This document shows positions 1 to 7,343 of a DNA stretch of 35,535 nt, piece by piece. The stretch is from JAQBQZ01 sp964406475 (GTDB lineage: Bacteria > Patescibacteriota > Minisyncoccia > Phycocordibacterales > CAIRYW01): NCBI GenBank assembly GCA_964406475.1, contig CAYORS010000007.1:1-35535 (forward strand), written 5' to 3'. Made by a program: the position numbers and the translations under genes. Positions within the stretch are counted from its first letter, which is position 1; each line of letters opens with the position of its first letter. A model generated the notes under the pieces. That model worked only from the letters and a program-made list of their open reading frames with translations. It ran no database searches and had not been told where the DNA came from.

Positions 1-59
1 AGGGTCAAAAATATGAAAAACCACCAGAATAGTCTGGTGGTTTTTCATATTTTGACCCT
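1..59 (-). terminator. Long palindrome, likely terminator of tRNA-Glu
   Basis: Near-perfect inverted repeat: left arm 1-28, loop ATAG at 29-32, right arm 33-59, with a single extra A in the left arm. The GC core is CCACCAGA/TCTGGTGG, flanked by A and T runs on both sides, so it can act as an intrinsic terminator in either direction. The outer right arm (54-59) is the 3' acceptor strand of the adjacent tRNA, so the palindrome contains an inverted copy of the tRNA end. It reaches the window edge and may continue beyond it. Confidence 0.75.
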
Positions 60-124
60 ACGGGGAATCGAACCCCGCTTTGAGCCTTGAGAAGGCTCCG
101 TCCTAACCGATAGACGATAGGGCC
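53..124 (-). tRNA. tRNA-Glu (anticodon CTC)
   Basis: Read on the minus strand this folds as a complete cloverleaf. The acceptor GGCCCTA pairs with TAGGGTC (one G-T pair). The D arm is GTCTATCGGTTAGGAC. The anticodon stem GAGCC/GGCTC encloses loop TTCTCAA with anticodon CTC (Glu). A four-base variable region is followed by a perfect T arm, CGGGG-TTCGATT-CCCCG. The discriminator is A (position 53) and CCA is not encoded, so it must be added after transcription. The length of 72 nt is normal. The 3' end lies inside the long palindrome at 1-59. Confidence 0.95.
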
Positions 125-175
125 TATAAATCAACTCTATATTTATAACAGATTTTTGTTATATTTCAAAATTGA

Positions 176-204
176 TTGATGCTCCAGGGTATAGGGTGTA
201 AAAT
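176..204 (+). promoter_or_regulatory. Promoter of the PBP-like pseudogene
   Basis: -35 TTGATG (176-181), 17-nt spacer, -10 TAAAAT (199-204). The start codon at 214 lies nine bases after the -10 box, so transcription would begin within about three bases of the ATG. No Shine-Dalgarno sequence is present, and a leaderless message is inferred. Confidence 0.6.
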
Positions 205-213
205 GTCATTGTA

Positions 214-1194
214 ATGGTCAAAAAATATGGATTCATTTTAAAGTATATTTCTTTTTTCTTGTGTGGAGTTGTGTTGGGTTTTTTGATACATAAGAATCCT
301 GTTTATCAATTCAAAAACATAAGAGAAAATTCAGACGAGTATAAGTTTATCAATCCACTTCTTTTTATTAAAGTTCTAGATCAAGATACATCGTCAGAAT
401 ATATCTCACTTAAAGACAAATTAGAAGAGTATATAAGTGAACAGATAGATACAAAGAAAGCCACCGATGTTTCGGTGTATTTTAGAAATTTGAATTCGAG
501 TCAATGGATCTCTGTCAATCCTGACAAAACTTTTTTGCCTGCGAGTATGATGAAGGTTTTGACTTTGATAGCCGTATTACGGGTGGCTGAGACGGAGTCT
601 TCTTTACTTACAAAACATATTACTATTTTGGGTGATGATAAAGATTTGGTGAAGACTTAGGCAGTCTTTACTCCAGAAAATCCAATTCGTTCTGGAGGGA
701 CATACACAGTAAACGAGCTTATTACTCATTTGATTGTCGAGTCTGACAATGTGGCAAATTCAGCTCTTATTCAGCTTATCGGCGAAGATAAGGTGTTCAA
801 AGTGTATGATGATCTCAAACTTCATCGACCGAGTGAAGACAAGGAAGGGTACACGGTGCAAGAGTATTCGTATCTTTTTAGAGTTTTGTACAACGGTACA
901 TATCTTTCAAAAGAACTTTCAGAACGAGTGTTGGAGCTTTTGAGTAAGACAAAGTTTGCCAATGGTATTGTGGCTGGTGTTCCGTCTGGTACTGTTGTGT
1001 CACACAAGTTTGGTATAAAGACACTATCAGATGATGTTCGAGAGCTTCATGATTGTGGCATCGTGTATTATCCCGAGAATCCTTATTTTGTTTGTGTAAT
1101 GACGAGAGGGTACAATTTTGATGATTTGTCTTCAATACTCAAAACTATTTCAGAGAAAATTTGGAATAATGTTCATCTTATTCCTCAAAGTTGA
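214..1194 (+). pseudogene. Serine beta-lactamase/PBP-like hydrolase, broken by an in-frame TAG
   Basis: One reading frame of 327 codons interrupted only by TAG at 658-660. Both halves are in the same frame, so this is one gene with one nonsense codon. Residues 5-26 form a hydrophobic anchor or signal segment, so the product would face the outside of the cell. All three active-site motifs of the penicillin-recognising serine hydrolase fold are present: SMMK (S111, K114), SDN (177-179, after the stop) and KFG (265-267, in the KTG position). The sequence between the stop and SDN still reads as good protein, so decay is recent, or the base is a sequencing error or strain variant. The first 148 residues alone would lack SDN and KFG and be inactive. 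I infer a role in cell-wall processing or beta-lactam hydrolysis only from the fold. Confidence 0.8.
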
Positions 1195-1218
1195 TATTTT
1201 GTTTCAATAAATTATTTT

Positions 1219-1455
1219 TTATTCTTTGATTATGTGTGCAATTTCATCCGATATAACAGCAGGGTCAGTGGATTCCATTGTTTCAGGTGAAAGAGTATAT
1301 CCTATGCTTGCAAGAAGTTCTGTTACTTCTGAGGAGACTTTTTGTGTCTTAAGATCAATGTGGCCTCCTGTTGTTAAGAGTTCTCTAATTTGTGCTTTAG
1401 TTTCGCTTCGAATCCCTTCAAGCGAAAATGCACCGCTTGTATCTTCTGTATTCAT
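1219..1455 (-). CDS. Small hypothetical protein
   Basis: 78-residue acidic protein, with no family I recognise. It has predicted helices and no signal peptide, membrane segment or cysteines, so it is probably a small soluble protein. An overlapping plus-strand frame over the same bases looks less natural (Ser/Val-rich, no promoter) and is treated as a shadow. On the minus strand a TATACT box lies about 18 nt before the ATG, giving a leader of roughly 11 nt. It is convergent with the broken hydrolase gene to its left. Function unknown. Confidence 0.5.
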   Translation of the reverse strand: MNTEDTSGAFSLEGIRSETKAQIRELLTTGGHIDLKTQKVSSEVTELLASIGYTLSPETMESTDPAVISDEIAHIIKE

Positions 1456-1527
1456 AACATTATTTTTTTAATGAGTATACTTATAGTATATCTCAAAAGG
1501 GATTTGATGTATCAAATAAAAAACTTT

Positions 1528-1557
1528 ACTTTATTTAAAATATGTGTTAAATAAAGT
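1528..1557. repeat. Perfect 11-bp inverted repeat before the 1560 gene
   Basis: ACTTTATTTAA (1528-1538), 8-nt loop, TTAAATAAAGT (1547-1557). The right arm ends two bases before the ATG at 1560 and the structure covers the likely -10 region. It could be an operator or an mRNA hairpin hiding the start. It has no following T-tract, so it is not a classical terminator. Confidence 0.5.
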
Positions 1558-1559
1558 CT

Positions 1560-1817
1560 ATGGTTCTTTTAGATGACAAACTCCTTTCTGTACCGGTAAA
1601 TCCATGGGATTACTTTACCTTAAGACTGGGTATGATGGGGCTAGAACACATTCCTTTTAGATCTGATTTAGACACTGGGTGTTCCACTCCTCTTCGGGTT
1701 GTTTTTGAGAGAATGTTGGAAAGAAACGGTTTGGCTTGTGGTGAATCGGTCTCTTTTTGGATTCTTTCTCAAGGAAGGTTTATGGCTCATACCAATCAAA
1801 CGACCTCTTCGACATAG
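1560..1817 (+). CDS. Small hypothetical protein
   Basis: 85-residue protein of unknown family, with no membrane segment. It has two cysteines (CST near residue 42, AC near 60) and a Ser/Thr-rich tail. Support for a real gene is contextual: a perfect inverted repeat sits immediately before its ATG, and an intrinsic terminator hairpin (1802-1834) begins before its stop codon and runs past it. That terminator also separates it from alaS, whose frame would otherwise extend upstream through this gene. Function cannot be assigned. Confidence 0.5.
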   Translation: MVLLDDKLLSVPVNPWDYFTLRLGMMGLEHIPFRSDLDTGCSTPLRVVFERMLERNGLACGESVSFWILSQGRFMAHTNQTTSST

Positions 1818-1834
1818 AAGATGGTCTTTTTTTT
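1802..1834 (+). terminator. Intrinsic terminator after the 1560 gene
   Basis: Arms GACCTCTTC (1802-1810) and GAAGATGGTC (1817-1826), with one bulged T, a six-base loop and a run of eight T (1827-1834). The stop codon of the upstream gene (1815-1817) lies in the hairpin. It also shows that alaS cannot start upstream of here. Confidence 0.75.
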
Positions 1835-1872
1835 ATTATATTTTTAGATTATACTTGGTATCACACTATAAT

Positions 1873-3768
1873 ATGACTACAAATGAGGTAAGAAAAAAAT
1901 ACTTAGAATTTTTTGAAGAGAAAGGGCATAAGATTATCCCTTCTGCACGACTGGTGCCCGAGAATGATCCGACAACGCTTTTTACGGGTTCTGGAATGCA
2001 ACCACTCGTGCCGTATCTTCTTGGTCAAACCCACCCAGAAGGCAAAAGACTTGCTGATTCACAAAAATCTTTCCGCTCTCAAGATATTGATGATGTAGGC
2101 GACAATCGTCATACGACTTTTTTTGAGATGCTTGGCAACTGGTCTCTGGGAGACTATTTCAAAACAGAGCAGATCCCTTGGGTGTTTGAGTTTTTGATTG
2201 ATAGGATTGGTCTTGATCCAAAGAAGATTTATGTCACGGTTTTTCGTGGTGACGAGTCAAAAGGTATACCAAAAGATACAAAAGCGATAGATCTATGGAA
2301 ACAACTTTTTCACAAAAAGGGGATTGATGCTTCCGATGCTGATCTGGTAAGCGAAGAAGAAGCATCAAAACGAGGCATCAAAGCAAACGAACGCATCTTT
2401 GCATACGACAGCAAAAAAAACTGGTGGTCACGAAGCGGTGTACCCGAAAAAATGCCAGAAGGTGAGCCAGGAGGACCAGACTCAGAAATATTTTATGAAT
2501 TTACAGATATTAAGCACGATACAAAGTTTGGAGAGTATTGCCATCCCAACTGCGATTGTGGACGATTTCTTGAGATCGGCAATTCTGTCTTTATGGAATA
2601 CAAAAAGACAGGAAGCGGGTTTGAAAAATTGCCACAAAAAAATGTTGACTTTGGAGGAGGGCTTGAGCGTATTGTTGCTGTCTCAGAAAACAAAAATGAT
2701 ATTTTTGAGATTGATACTCTTCAAGGGATTATTCGCACTCTCGAAAATTTGTCGGGCAAATCATATAAGGATGCTACATTCACATCTACTTTTCGTGTTG
2801 TCGCAGATCATATTCGTTCATCAATATTTCTTATTGGTGATGGAGTGACACCATCAAACACAGAGCAAGGATATTTTGTAAGGCGACTTCTTCGGCGTGC
2901 TATCAGATTCTGGGATAAGCTCGGGATTCAAAACAAGGGTATCTATTCGCTCGTAGCACCACTACTTGAGCTCTACAAAGACGCATACCCAGAAACATTT
3001 GAGAAAAAAGATTTTATTGCAGATGAAATAAAGAAAGAGGAGGAGAAGTTTAGAAAAACACTCACACAGGCTATGAAAATTTTTGATAACTTCGCCTCAA
3101 TTTCTGTAGGCGGGATGCAATCAAAAGTGTTAATGCCCGATAAGGTTTTCGAACTAATAACTAGTCATGGAATGCCTCGTGAGCTTATTGCGGAAGAAGC
3201 CAAAGAAAGGGGGTTAGAAATACTCTGGGATAGAGTTGATATTATGATTAATCAGCACAAAGACCTCTCTCGTGCAGGTTCAGAACAAAAGTTTAAAGGA
3301 GGGTTAGGGGATACAAGTGACAAATCTCTCCAATATCACACAGCAACACATCTCCTCCAGCAGGCACTTCGTGATGTACTTGGTCCAGAGGTGGGGCAGA
3401 AGGGTTCTAATATCACTCCAGAACGTCTCCGATTTGACTTCTCATATAACAGCAAGATGACCGACGAAGAAAAAAAGAGGGTAGAAGATATTGTAAATGA
3501 CAAAATCAAGCAAGCACTTCCTGTGCAGGTGGTGAGTCTCCCAAAGGAAGAGGCAATCAAGACTGGTGCGATACATTTCTTTGGTGAGAAATATCCCGAT
3601 ACAGTAACAGTCTATTTTATTGGCAATACTGTTGCAGATGCGTATTCAAAAGAATTTTGTGGTGGACCTCATGTGACAAACACAAGTGAGCTCAAAGGGA
3701 CCTTCAAAATCCAAAAAGAAGAAGCGGTCTCTCAAGGTGTAAGAAGGATAAAAGCAGTGCTCGAATAG
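1873..3768 (+). CDS. alaS: Alanine--tRNA ligase, compact form
   Basis: Charges tRNA-Ala in the cytoplasm. The class II catalytic domain occupies about residues 1-440, with motif 2 around HTTFFEMLGNWSLGDYF and motif 3 GGGLER. The editing site is visible as HTATH (H489, H493) and CGGPH (C596, H600), so mischarged Ser-tRNA should still be cleared. At 631 residues it is far shorter than the usual roughly 875: the C-terminal C-Ala/DHHA1 domain is absent. The spacing before HxxxH is also short, with no recognisable beta-barrel part of the editing domain. I chose the ATG at 1873 because an upstream in-frame start would run through a terminator. TATACT at 1850-1855 would give a leader of about 11 nt. 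It stands alone between small unknown genes. Confidence 0.95.
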   Translation: MTTNEVRKKYLEFFEEKGHKIIPSARLVPENDPTTLFTGSGMQPLVPYLLGQTHPEGKRLADSQKSFRSQDIDDVGDNRHTTFFEMLGNWSLGDYFKTEQIPWVFEFLIDRIGLDPKKIYVTVFRGDESKGIPKDTKAIDLWKQLFHKKGIDASDADLVSEEEASKRGIKANERIFAYDSKKNWWSRSGVPEKMPEGEPGGPDSEIFYEFTDIKHDTKFGEYCHPNCDCGRFLEIGNSVFMEYKKTGSGFEKLPQKNVDFGGGLERIVAVSENKNDIFEIDTLQGIIRTLENLSGKSYKDATFTSTFRVVADHIRSSIFLIGDGVTPSNTEQGYFVRRLLRRAIRFWDKLGIQNKGIYSLVAPLLELYKDAYPETFEKKDFIADEIKKEEEKFRKTLTQAMKIFDNFASISVGGMQSKVLMPDKVFELITSHGMPRELIAEEAKERGLEILWDRVDIMINQHKDLSRAGSEQKFKGGLGDTSDKSLQYHTATHLLQQALRDVLGPEVGQKGSNITPERLRFDFSYNSKMTDEEKKRVEDIVNDKIKQALPVQVVSLPKEEAIKTGAIHFFGEKYPDTVTVYFIGNTVADAYSKEFCGGPHVTNTSELKGTFKIQKEEAVSQGVRRIKAVLE

Positions 3769-3816
3769 TCTACTTAGTATTGATTTTTGCTGGACAAATT
3801 GCAGTTTAGGAGTATT

Positions 3817-4326
3817 ATGATCCTAGTTTTTAACCCCGTTCTTACCCACATGCAAACTCATATTGATAGTTTAATTGAATCCCTGATTCGTAATGCTAAG
3901 GATGTTTTTCCAGAAGCAAGAGTTGTCTCAGGAAGTCCAAATGCTCCGTGCAGCCAGATGCATCATTTTCCATCATGGCTTAACAGTTCACGACCGGGTG
4001 TAACCCTAAGTAAAGTTGATACTTGCTCAGGATACATTGAGGTGATGCATAATGCTGCTCAAGAAGTGTCGGCTAGACCTCCGATTACTATTGCTCTCGT
4101 TGGCTATGATCGTGTATCTCTGAATGAGAAAGCGATTTTAGTCAGAGCTATTCAAGAGGATAAAGTTCTTGTGTTTTACCGTATTGATTTAGTTGATGAT
4201 ACTTTTACTAGTGCGGCCTCGGGTTTGATGTTTTCAGATTTCGTTGAGTTACCACTTCTTCAGGATATTGCTCACGCAATCATGATCACAAGTGGTCCAA
4301 TACGGAAGCTTGTGTTGAAGCTCTAG
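3817..4326 (+). CDS. Hypothetical soluble protein
   Basis: 169 residues from the ATG at 3817. That start is chosen because TAGGAG (3807-3812), one of the few clear Shine-Dalgarno sequences in this window, lies four bases before it. An internal ATG at 3850 is the alternative. The sequence has a C/H cluster (CSQMHHF) and a conserved-looking core, ITIALVGYDRVSLNEKAILV, which suggests an alpha/beta protein. No membrane segment and no family recognised. It is monocistronic, because a strong terminator begins at its stop codon. Confidence 0.6.
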   Translation: MILVFNPVLTHMQTHIDSLIESLIRNAKDVFPEARVVSGSPNAPCSQMHHFPSWLNSSRPGVTLSKVDTCSGYIEVMHNAAQEVSARPPITIALVGYDRVSLNEKAILVRAIQEDKVLVFYRIDLVDDTFTSAASGLMFSDFVELPLLQDIAHAIMITSGPIRKLVLKL

Positions 4327-4346
4327 CTATTTGCTAGGGCTTTTTT
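4319..4346 (+). terminator. Intrinsic terminator
   Basis: AGCTCTAGC (4319-4327), loop TATTT, GCTAGGGCT (4333-4341), then a T6 run to 4346. The stem has nine pairs including one T-G. The upstream stop codon TAG lies inside the left arm. Confidence 0.85.
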
Positions 4347-4370
4347 AATTAATTTTTTTGTATTTATCGC

Positions 4371-4400
4371 TTGGCACTTTTTTATGTTTTAAGGTAAAAT
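4371..4400 (+). promoter_or_regulatory. Promoter of the PilM/FtsA-like gene
   Basis: -35 TTGGCA (4371-4376), 18-nt spacer, -10 TAAAAT (4395-4400). The ATG at 4407 follows after six bases, so the transcript is predicted to begin at or next to the start codon (leaderless). Confidence 0.65.
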
Positions 4401-4406
4401 ATATGT

Positions 4407-5567
4407 ATGTTGTTTCCTTTTTTACACTCTCAAAAAAACCTAGGTTCTTATGCGGTTTTTTCTATTGATACAAGCTCTATTACTCTCACTGTTTTTAATC
4501 ACAAAAAAACAGGAGAAAAAGAACTTCTCTATGTAGGGCGCCTTGGCCTTGAGCTTGATTCGCTTACTGATGCAGAAGGCCTTCTTCGTATTGTTTCCAA
4601 AAAAATAAATATGCTTTTCGATTCTTTGGTCAAAAGCAGTATTTTTTCTATTCTGAAGCACACAACAGAAATCTATATTCTTGTAGGATCTCCGTGGCAC
4701 ATAGGATGGAATGACGAGGTAGTGGTACAAAAAGAAAATGATTTTACTGTTACTGATGATCTTATTAACACAGTGGTGAAAGATGCTTTTGTTACTGCAC
4801 ATCCGGAGCTTGTGATTATCAACAAACATATTTCCAGTTACAAGCTCAATGGATATGTTGTCGATGATCCTGTAGGACGTATTTCGAACACTCTCATTAT
4901 TAAGGCGTATATTAGCTCGGTGCCTCAGGATTTTATTTCAAAAATTAAAAACGATATTCAAAAATACCTTCCTCATAATCCAATCAAGTTCCTCTCTCAA
5001 ACAGGGGTGACTCATCATCTTCTTCAAGAAGTCACACAAAATGAAGATTGTCTTATTCTTATTCCTGAAAATGAAATCACCGAAGTTGTCCTCATAAAAA
5101 ATAGAGCAATTTTTGCAGAGGCTTCTTTGCCTTTTGGCAGTGCAGTACTTGCACGAGCTGTCTTCGGCAAAAAATCGTCAGGGATCAAAGAGTCTTTGTC
5201 AAAAATGCGACGATTTATTTCGGGTGATCTTGATATACTTAACATTGAGGATATAGGACAGAAGTGTAATGAAGAAAAAGACAAGTTTTTGAGATGTTTT
5301 CGTGATGTGGTATGGAAAATGAACAACACTCTTGTTTTACCAAACAAAATTTTTGTTGTTGGTCGCAATATTGCGTCACATTTTGTATTAGATTGGATTC
5401 AGAAAGAACAATATGCAAGCAAATCTCTTACTATTGACGGGTTTAGTGTGGCACAAGTTCGAGGTAATGATATTTTGCCTAAGATAGTAAGTGAAAAATA
5501 TTTTAGTAAAAAAATAATCCCTTTTACTGTCGCGATTTCATTAAAAGTTGTTGATTTGTTAAAATAA
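4407..5567 (+). CDS. Actin-fold PilM/FtsA-like protein
   Basis: 386 residues. The N-terminus (FSIDTSSITLTVF, about 18-30) matches the phosphate-1 strand of the actin/Hsp70/FtsA fold (usually D-x-G/S-x-S/T), and a later block FGSAVLARAVFG resembles the connect region of PilM/FtsA proteins. No membrane helix is seen, so the protein is probably cytoplasmic and peripheral. The next gene, nine bases downstream, encodes a single-pass membrane protein with a long outer part. This PilM plus PilN/O-like arrangement suggests an envelope-spanning assembly. Family membership is moderately secure. Whether it serves type IV pili or another envelope structure is inference, because no pilin, PilB or PilC gene is in the window. 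Confidence 0.6.
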   Translation: MLFPFLHSQKNLGSYAVFSIDTSSITLTVFNHKKTGEKELLYVGRLGLELDSLTDAEGLLRIVSKKINMLFDSLVKSSIFSILKHTTEIYILVGSPWHIGWNDEVVVQKENDFTVTDDLINTVVKDAFVTAHPELVIINKHISSYKLNGYVVDDPVGRISNTLIIKAYISSVPQDFISKIKNDIQKYLPHNPIKFLSQTGVTHHLLQEVTQNEDCLILIPENEITEVVLIKNRAIFAEASLPFGSAVLARAVFGKKSSGIKESLSKMRRFISGDLDILNIEDIGQKCNEEKDKFLRCFRDVVWKMNNTLVLPNKIFVVGRNIASHFVLDWIQKEQYASKSLTIDGFSVAQVRGNDILPKIVSEKYFSKKIIPFTVAISLKVVDLLK

Positions 5568-5575
5568 AATTATTT

Positions 5576-6868
5576 ATGAAAAGCCAATTCCACGATATCA
5601 TACCCCCAGAAAAAAGATCAATTCGTAATATTCCTATTCCCAACCAATCTCAAGACAAGGGATCACAATCTGCAAATCCATCTAGTTCTATATCTAATCA
5701 GTCTCATTTTACTCCTACACATGAAGAGACATTGTATTACAAAGGCTCTGCCAAAACAGATGATGCATCAAAATTCTTTTTGTGGATGATTACTTTTGCT
5801 ATTGCTGGAGGGTTATTTGTTTTTGCATCATCTTTTTTTGCGAAGGCGCACATTACAGTAACAACCAAAAAGTTTGATGTAGAAATTCCTAAAAATATTA
5901 TTTTTAGTCTTAATCCTTCCTCCGGTGAAGTGGGGTATTCATCTGTGTTGTTATCCGATTCTGTCCAAGCAATTCTTCCGTCAGTCGGAGAGAAAGAGGT
6001 GAGTGAGTACGCACAAGGAACTCTTGTTGTATACAACAATTATGATACAAACAGTCAAAAACTCATCAAAGGTACTCGTTTTGAAAATTCAAAAGGTCTT
6101 ATCTATAAAACAACAAAAGATGTTACTGTGCCAGGTAAGAAAAAAGTAGGAGGCAAAGATGTACCAGGAAGTGTTGAGGTAGTAGTGACCGCAGAAAAGC
6201 CGGGTACTGAATACAACAGTTCTCTTACTGATTTTACTATTCCTGGTTTCAAAGGAAGTCCTCGGTTCCAAGGATTTTATGCTCGTTCAAAAACAGAGAT
6301 GACTGGAGGCAATGTGGGTAAAATCGCTCTTCTCGATGAAAAACTCAAAGAAGCAAAAGTAGCAGAGCTCAAACAAACACTTCATGACAAGCTGGTACAA
6401 AAGATCTCAAAAGAGATACCAAATAATCAAATCTTTTTTGAGAATCTGGCAACTTTTGATTACAAGGTTGGTACTCCTCAAATTACCAATGATAAAGCTA
6501 CTCTTGAGATGGTTGGTAATATTAAGATTTATGTTTTTGATAAAGGCACTTTGGCAAAAAAACTTTTAGAAAAACAAGATATAAGTATTGCAAAAGGAGA
6601 TGAGTTTGTTTTTGAAACAAAAGATATTACTTCATCACTCAAAGGAGCATCTTCATCACTTCCATTTGATATTCAGGGTAAAACACAAATTCAGTTTTTG
6701 TTTGATGTAGAATCTTTCAAAAATTCACTTTTGGGCAAAGATACACGACTTTTACCAAACATAGCATCTTCTTATTCTGCAATTTCTGATCTCAAGGCAT
6801 CAATCACTCCTTTCTGGATTACCAAGATTCCTACCGATGCAGACAAAGTAGAGATAGATATCAAATAA
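5576..6868 (+). CDS. Single-pass membrane protein with large extracytoplasmic region
   Basis: 430 residues. The cytoplasmic N-terminal tail (1-65) is Ser/Gln/Asn-rich and probably disordered. One transmembrane helix lies around 66-90 (FFLWMITFAIAGGLFVFASS) and the rest is outside. The outer part has beta-rich segments such as GTLVVYNNYDTNSQKLIKG, VTVPGKKKVGGKDVPG and VEVVVTAEKPGTEYN. These resemble CPR proteins often labelled baseplate J-like. It is cotranscribed with the actin-fold gene upstream (eight-base gap, no SD) and ends just before the infA promoter. I infer an envelope assembly partner for the actin-fold protein; its precise role is unknown. Confidence 0.6.
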   Translation: MKSQFHDIIPPEKRSIRNIPIPNQSQDKGSQSANPSSSISNQSHFTPTHEETLYYKGSAKTDDASKFFLWMITFAIAGGLFVFASSFFAKAHITVTTKKFDVEIPKNIIFSLNPSSGEVGYSSVLLSDSVQAILPSVGEKEVSEYAQGTLVVYNNYDTNSQKLIKGTRFENSKGLIYKTTKDVTVPGKKKVGGKDVPGSVEVVVTAEKPGTEYNSSLTDFTIPGFKGSPRFQGFYARSKTEMTGGNVGKIALLDEKLKEAKVAELKQTLHDKLVQKISKEIPNNQIFFENLATFDYKVGTPQITNDKATLEMVGNIKIYVFDKGTLAKKLLEKQDISIAKGDEFVFETKDITSSLKGASSSLPFDIQGKTQIQFLFDVESFKNSLLGKDTRLLPNIASSYSAISDLKASITPFWITKIPTDADKVEIDIK

Positions 6869-6871
6869 GAC

Positions 6872-6901
6872 TTGACTTATCTTGCTTTTTTGGATTATAA
6901 T
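6872..6901 (+). promoter_or_regulatory. infA promoter
   Basis: -35 TTGACT (6872-6877), 18-nt spacer, -10 TATAAT (6896-6901), a near-consensus sigma70 promoter. It sits inside the apparent upstream extension of the infA frame and so fixes the start at 6914, with a predicted leader of about six bases. Confidence 0.8.
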
Positions 6902-6913
6902 ACTAGACATCTG

Positions 6914-7147
6914 ATGGATACTAAAAATAAACCAGAAACAAAAACAGGATACGTCGTAGAGGCTTTGCCTAATACTATGTTTCAGGTGGAGTGTGAAGGT
7001 GAAGAAGAAACATCAGAAAAAAAGGTTATTTTGGCTTATCTTTCGGGCAAGATGCGACATAATCACATCCGCGTTCTTATCGGAGATAGGGTAGAAATGG
7101 AGATAGATCCATACGGAGGAAAGGCGAGAATAACACGAAGATATTAA
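6914..7147 (+). CDS. infA: Translation initiation factor IF-1
   Basis: 77 residues, one S1/OB-fold domain that binds the A site of the 30S subunit during initiation. Recognisable blocks are GYVVEALPNTMFQVECE, LAYLSGKMRHNHIRVLIGD and GDRVEME followed by a basic end ITRRY; IF-1 normally has about 72 residues. The frame is open back to a TTG at 6872, but that codon coincides with the -35 box, so the ATG at 6914 is the start. It leads the ribosomal protein/rpoA block, as in many bacteria, but a separate strong promoter follows before rpmJ. Confidence 0.93.
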   Translation: MDTKNKPETKTGYVVEALPNTMFQVECEGEEETSEKKVILAYLSGKMRHNHIRVLIGDRVEMEIDPYGGKARITRRY

Positions 7148-7174
7148 TAATTAAAATATATAAACAGGCTCTCT

Positions 7175-7203
7175 TTGACATTGAGAGTAAAGTATACTAT
7201 ACT
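7175..7203 (+). promoter_or_regulatory. Promoter of the rpmJ-rpsM-rpsK-rpsD-rpoA-rplQ operon
   Basis: -35 TTGACA (7175-7180), 17-nt spacer, -10 TATACT (7198-7203). A second TATACT overlaps at 7193-7198. The -35 box lies in the loop of a short inverted repeat, CTCTC (7169-7173) and GAGAG (7183-7187), which could be a control site. The predicted leader is about 13 nt. Confidence 0.8.
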
Positions 7204-7222
7204 TACCCCTGTTATTAAATTT

Positions 7223-7339
7223 ATGAGAGTAAAAGCTTCAGTAAAAAAAATTTGTGCTAAATGTATGGTCGTTCGAAGAAACGGTGCTATACGTGTTGTT
7301 TGCAAATCTGTAAAGAAGCATAATCAAAGACAAGGATAA
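7223..7339 (+). CDS. rpmJ: 50S ribosomal protein L36
   Basis: 38 residues beginning MRVKASVKKICAKC and ending with the family signature NQRQG; too short for most ORF callers. The zinc-binding form is kept: C11, C14, C27 and H33. L36 is a small late-assembly protein of the large subunit. It lies directly before rpsM, its usual neighbour, with only four bases between. The AAGGA near its 3' end can serve as Shine-Dalgarno for rpsM. Confidence 0.95.
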   Translation: MRVKASVKKICAKCMVVRRNGAIRVVCKSVKKHNQRQG

Positions 7340-7343
7340 AACT

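Noticed and set aside
658..660. Alternative genetic code reading TAG as an amino acid
   Set aside because: Other genes end correctly at TAG (for example alaS, rpsK and the transposase), and known CPR recoding concerns TGA, not TAG.
1226..1471. 81-residue plus-strand frame opposite the 1219-1455 minus gene
   Set aside because: No promoter; Ser/Val-rich shadow composition. The minus-strand frame reads as a more natural acidic soluble protein with its own -10 box.
1699..1872. Upstream extension of the alaS frame
   Set aside because: It runs through another small gene and a clear terminator; the AlaRS N-terminus aligns from the ATG at 1873.
6872..6913. Longer IF-1 start at TTG 6872
   Set aside because: The codon coincides with the -35 box of the infA promoter, and the extra residues do not belong to IF-1.
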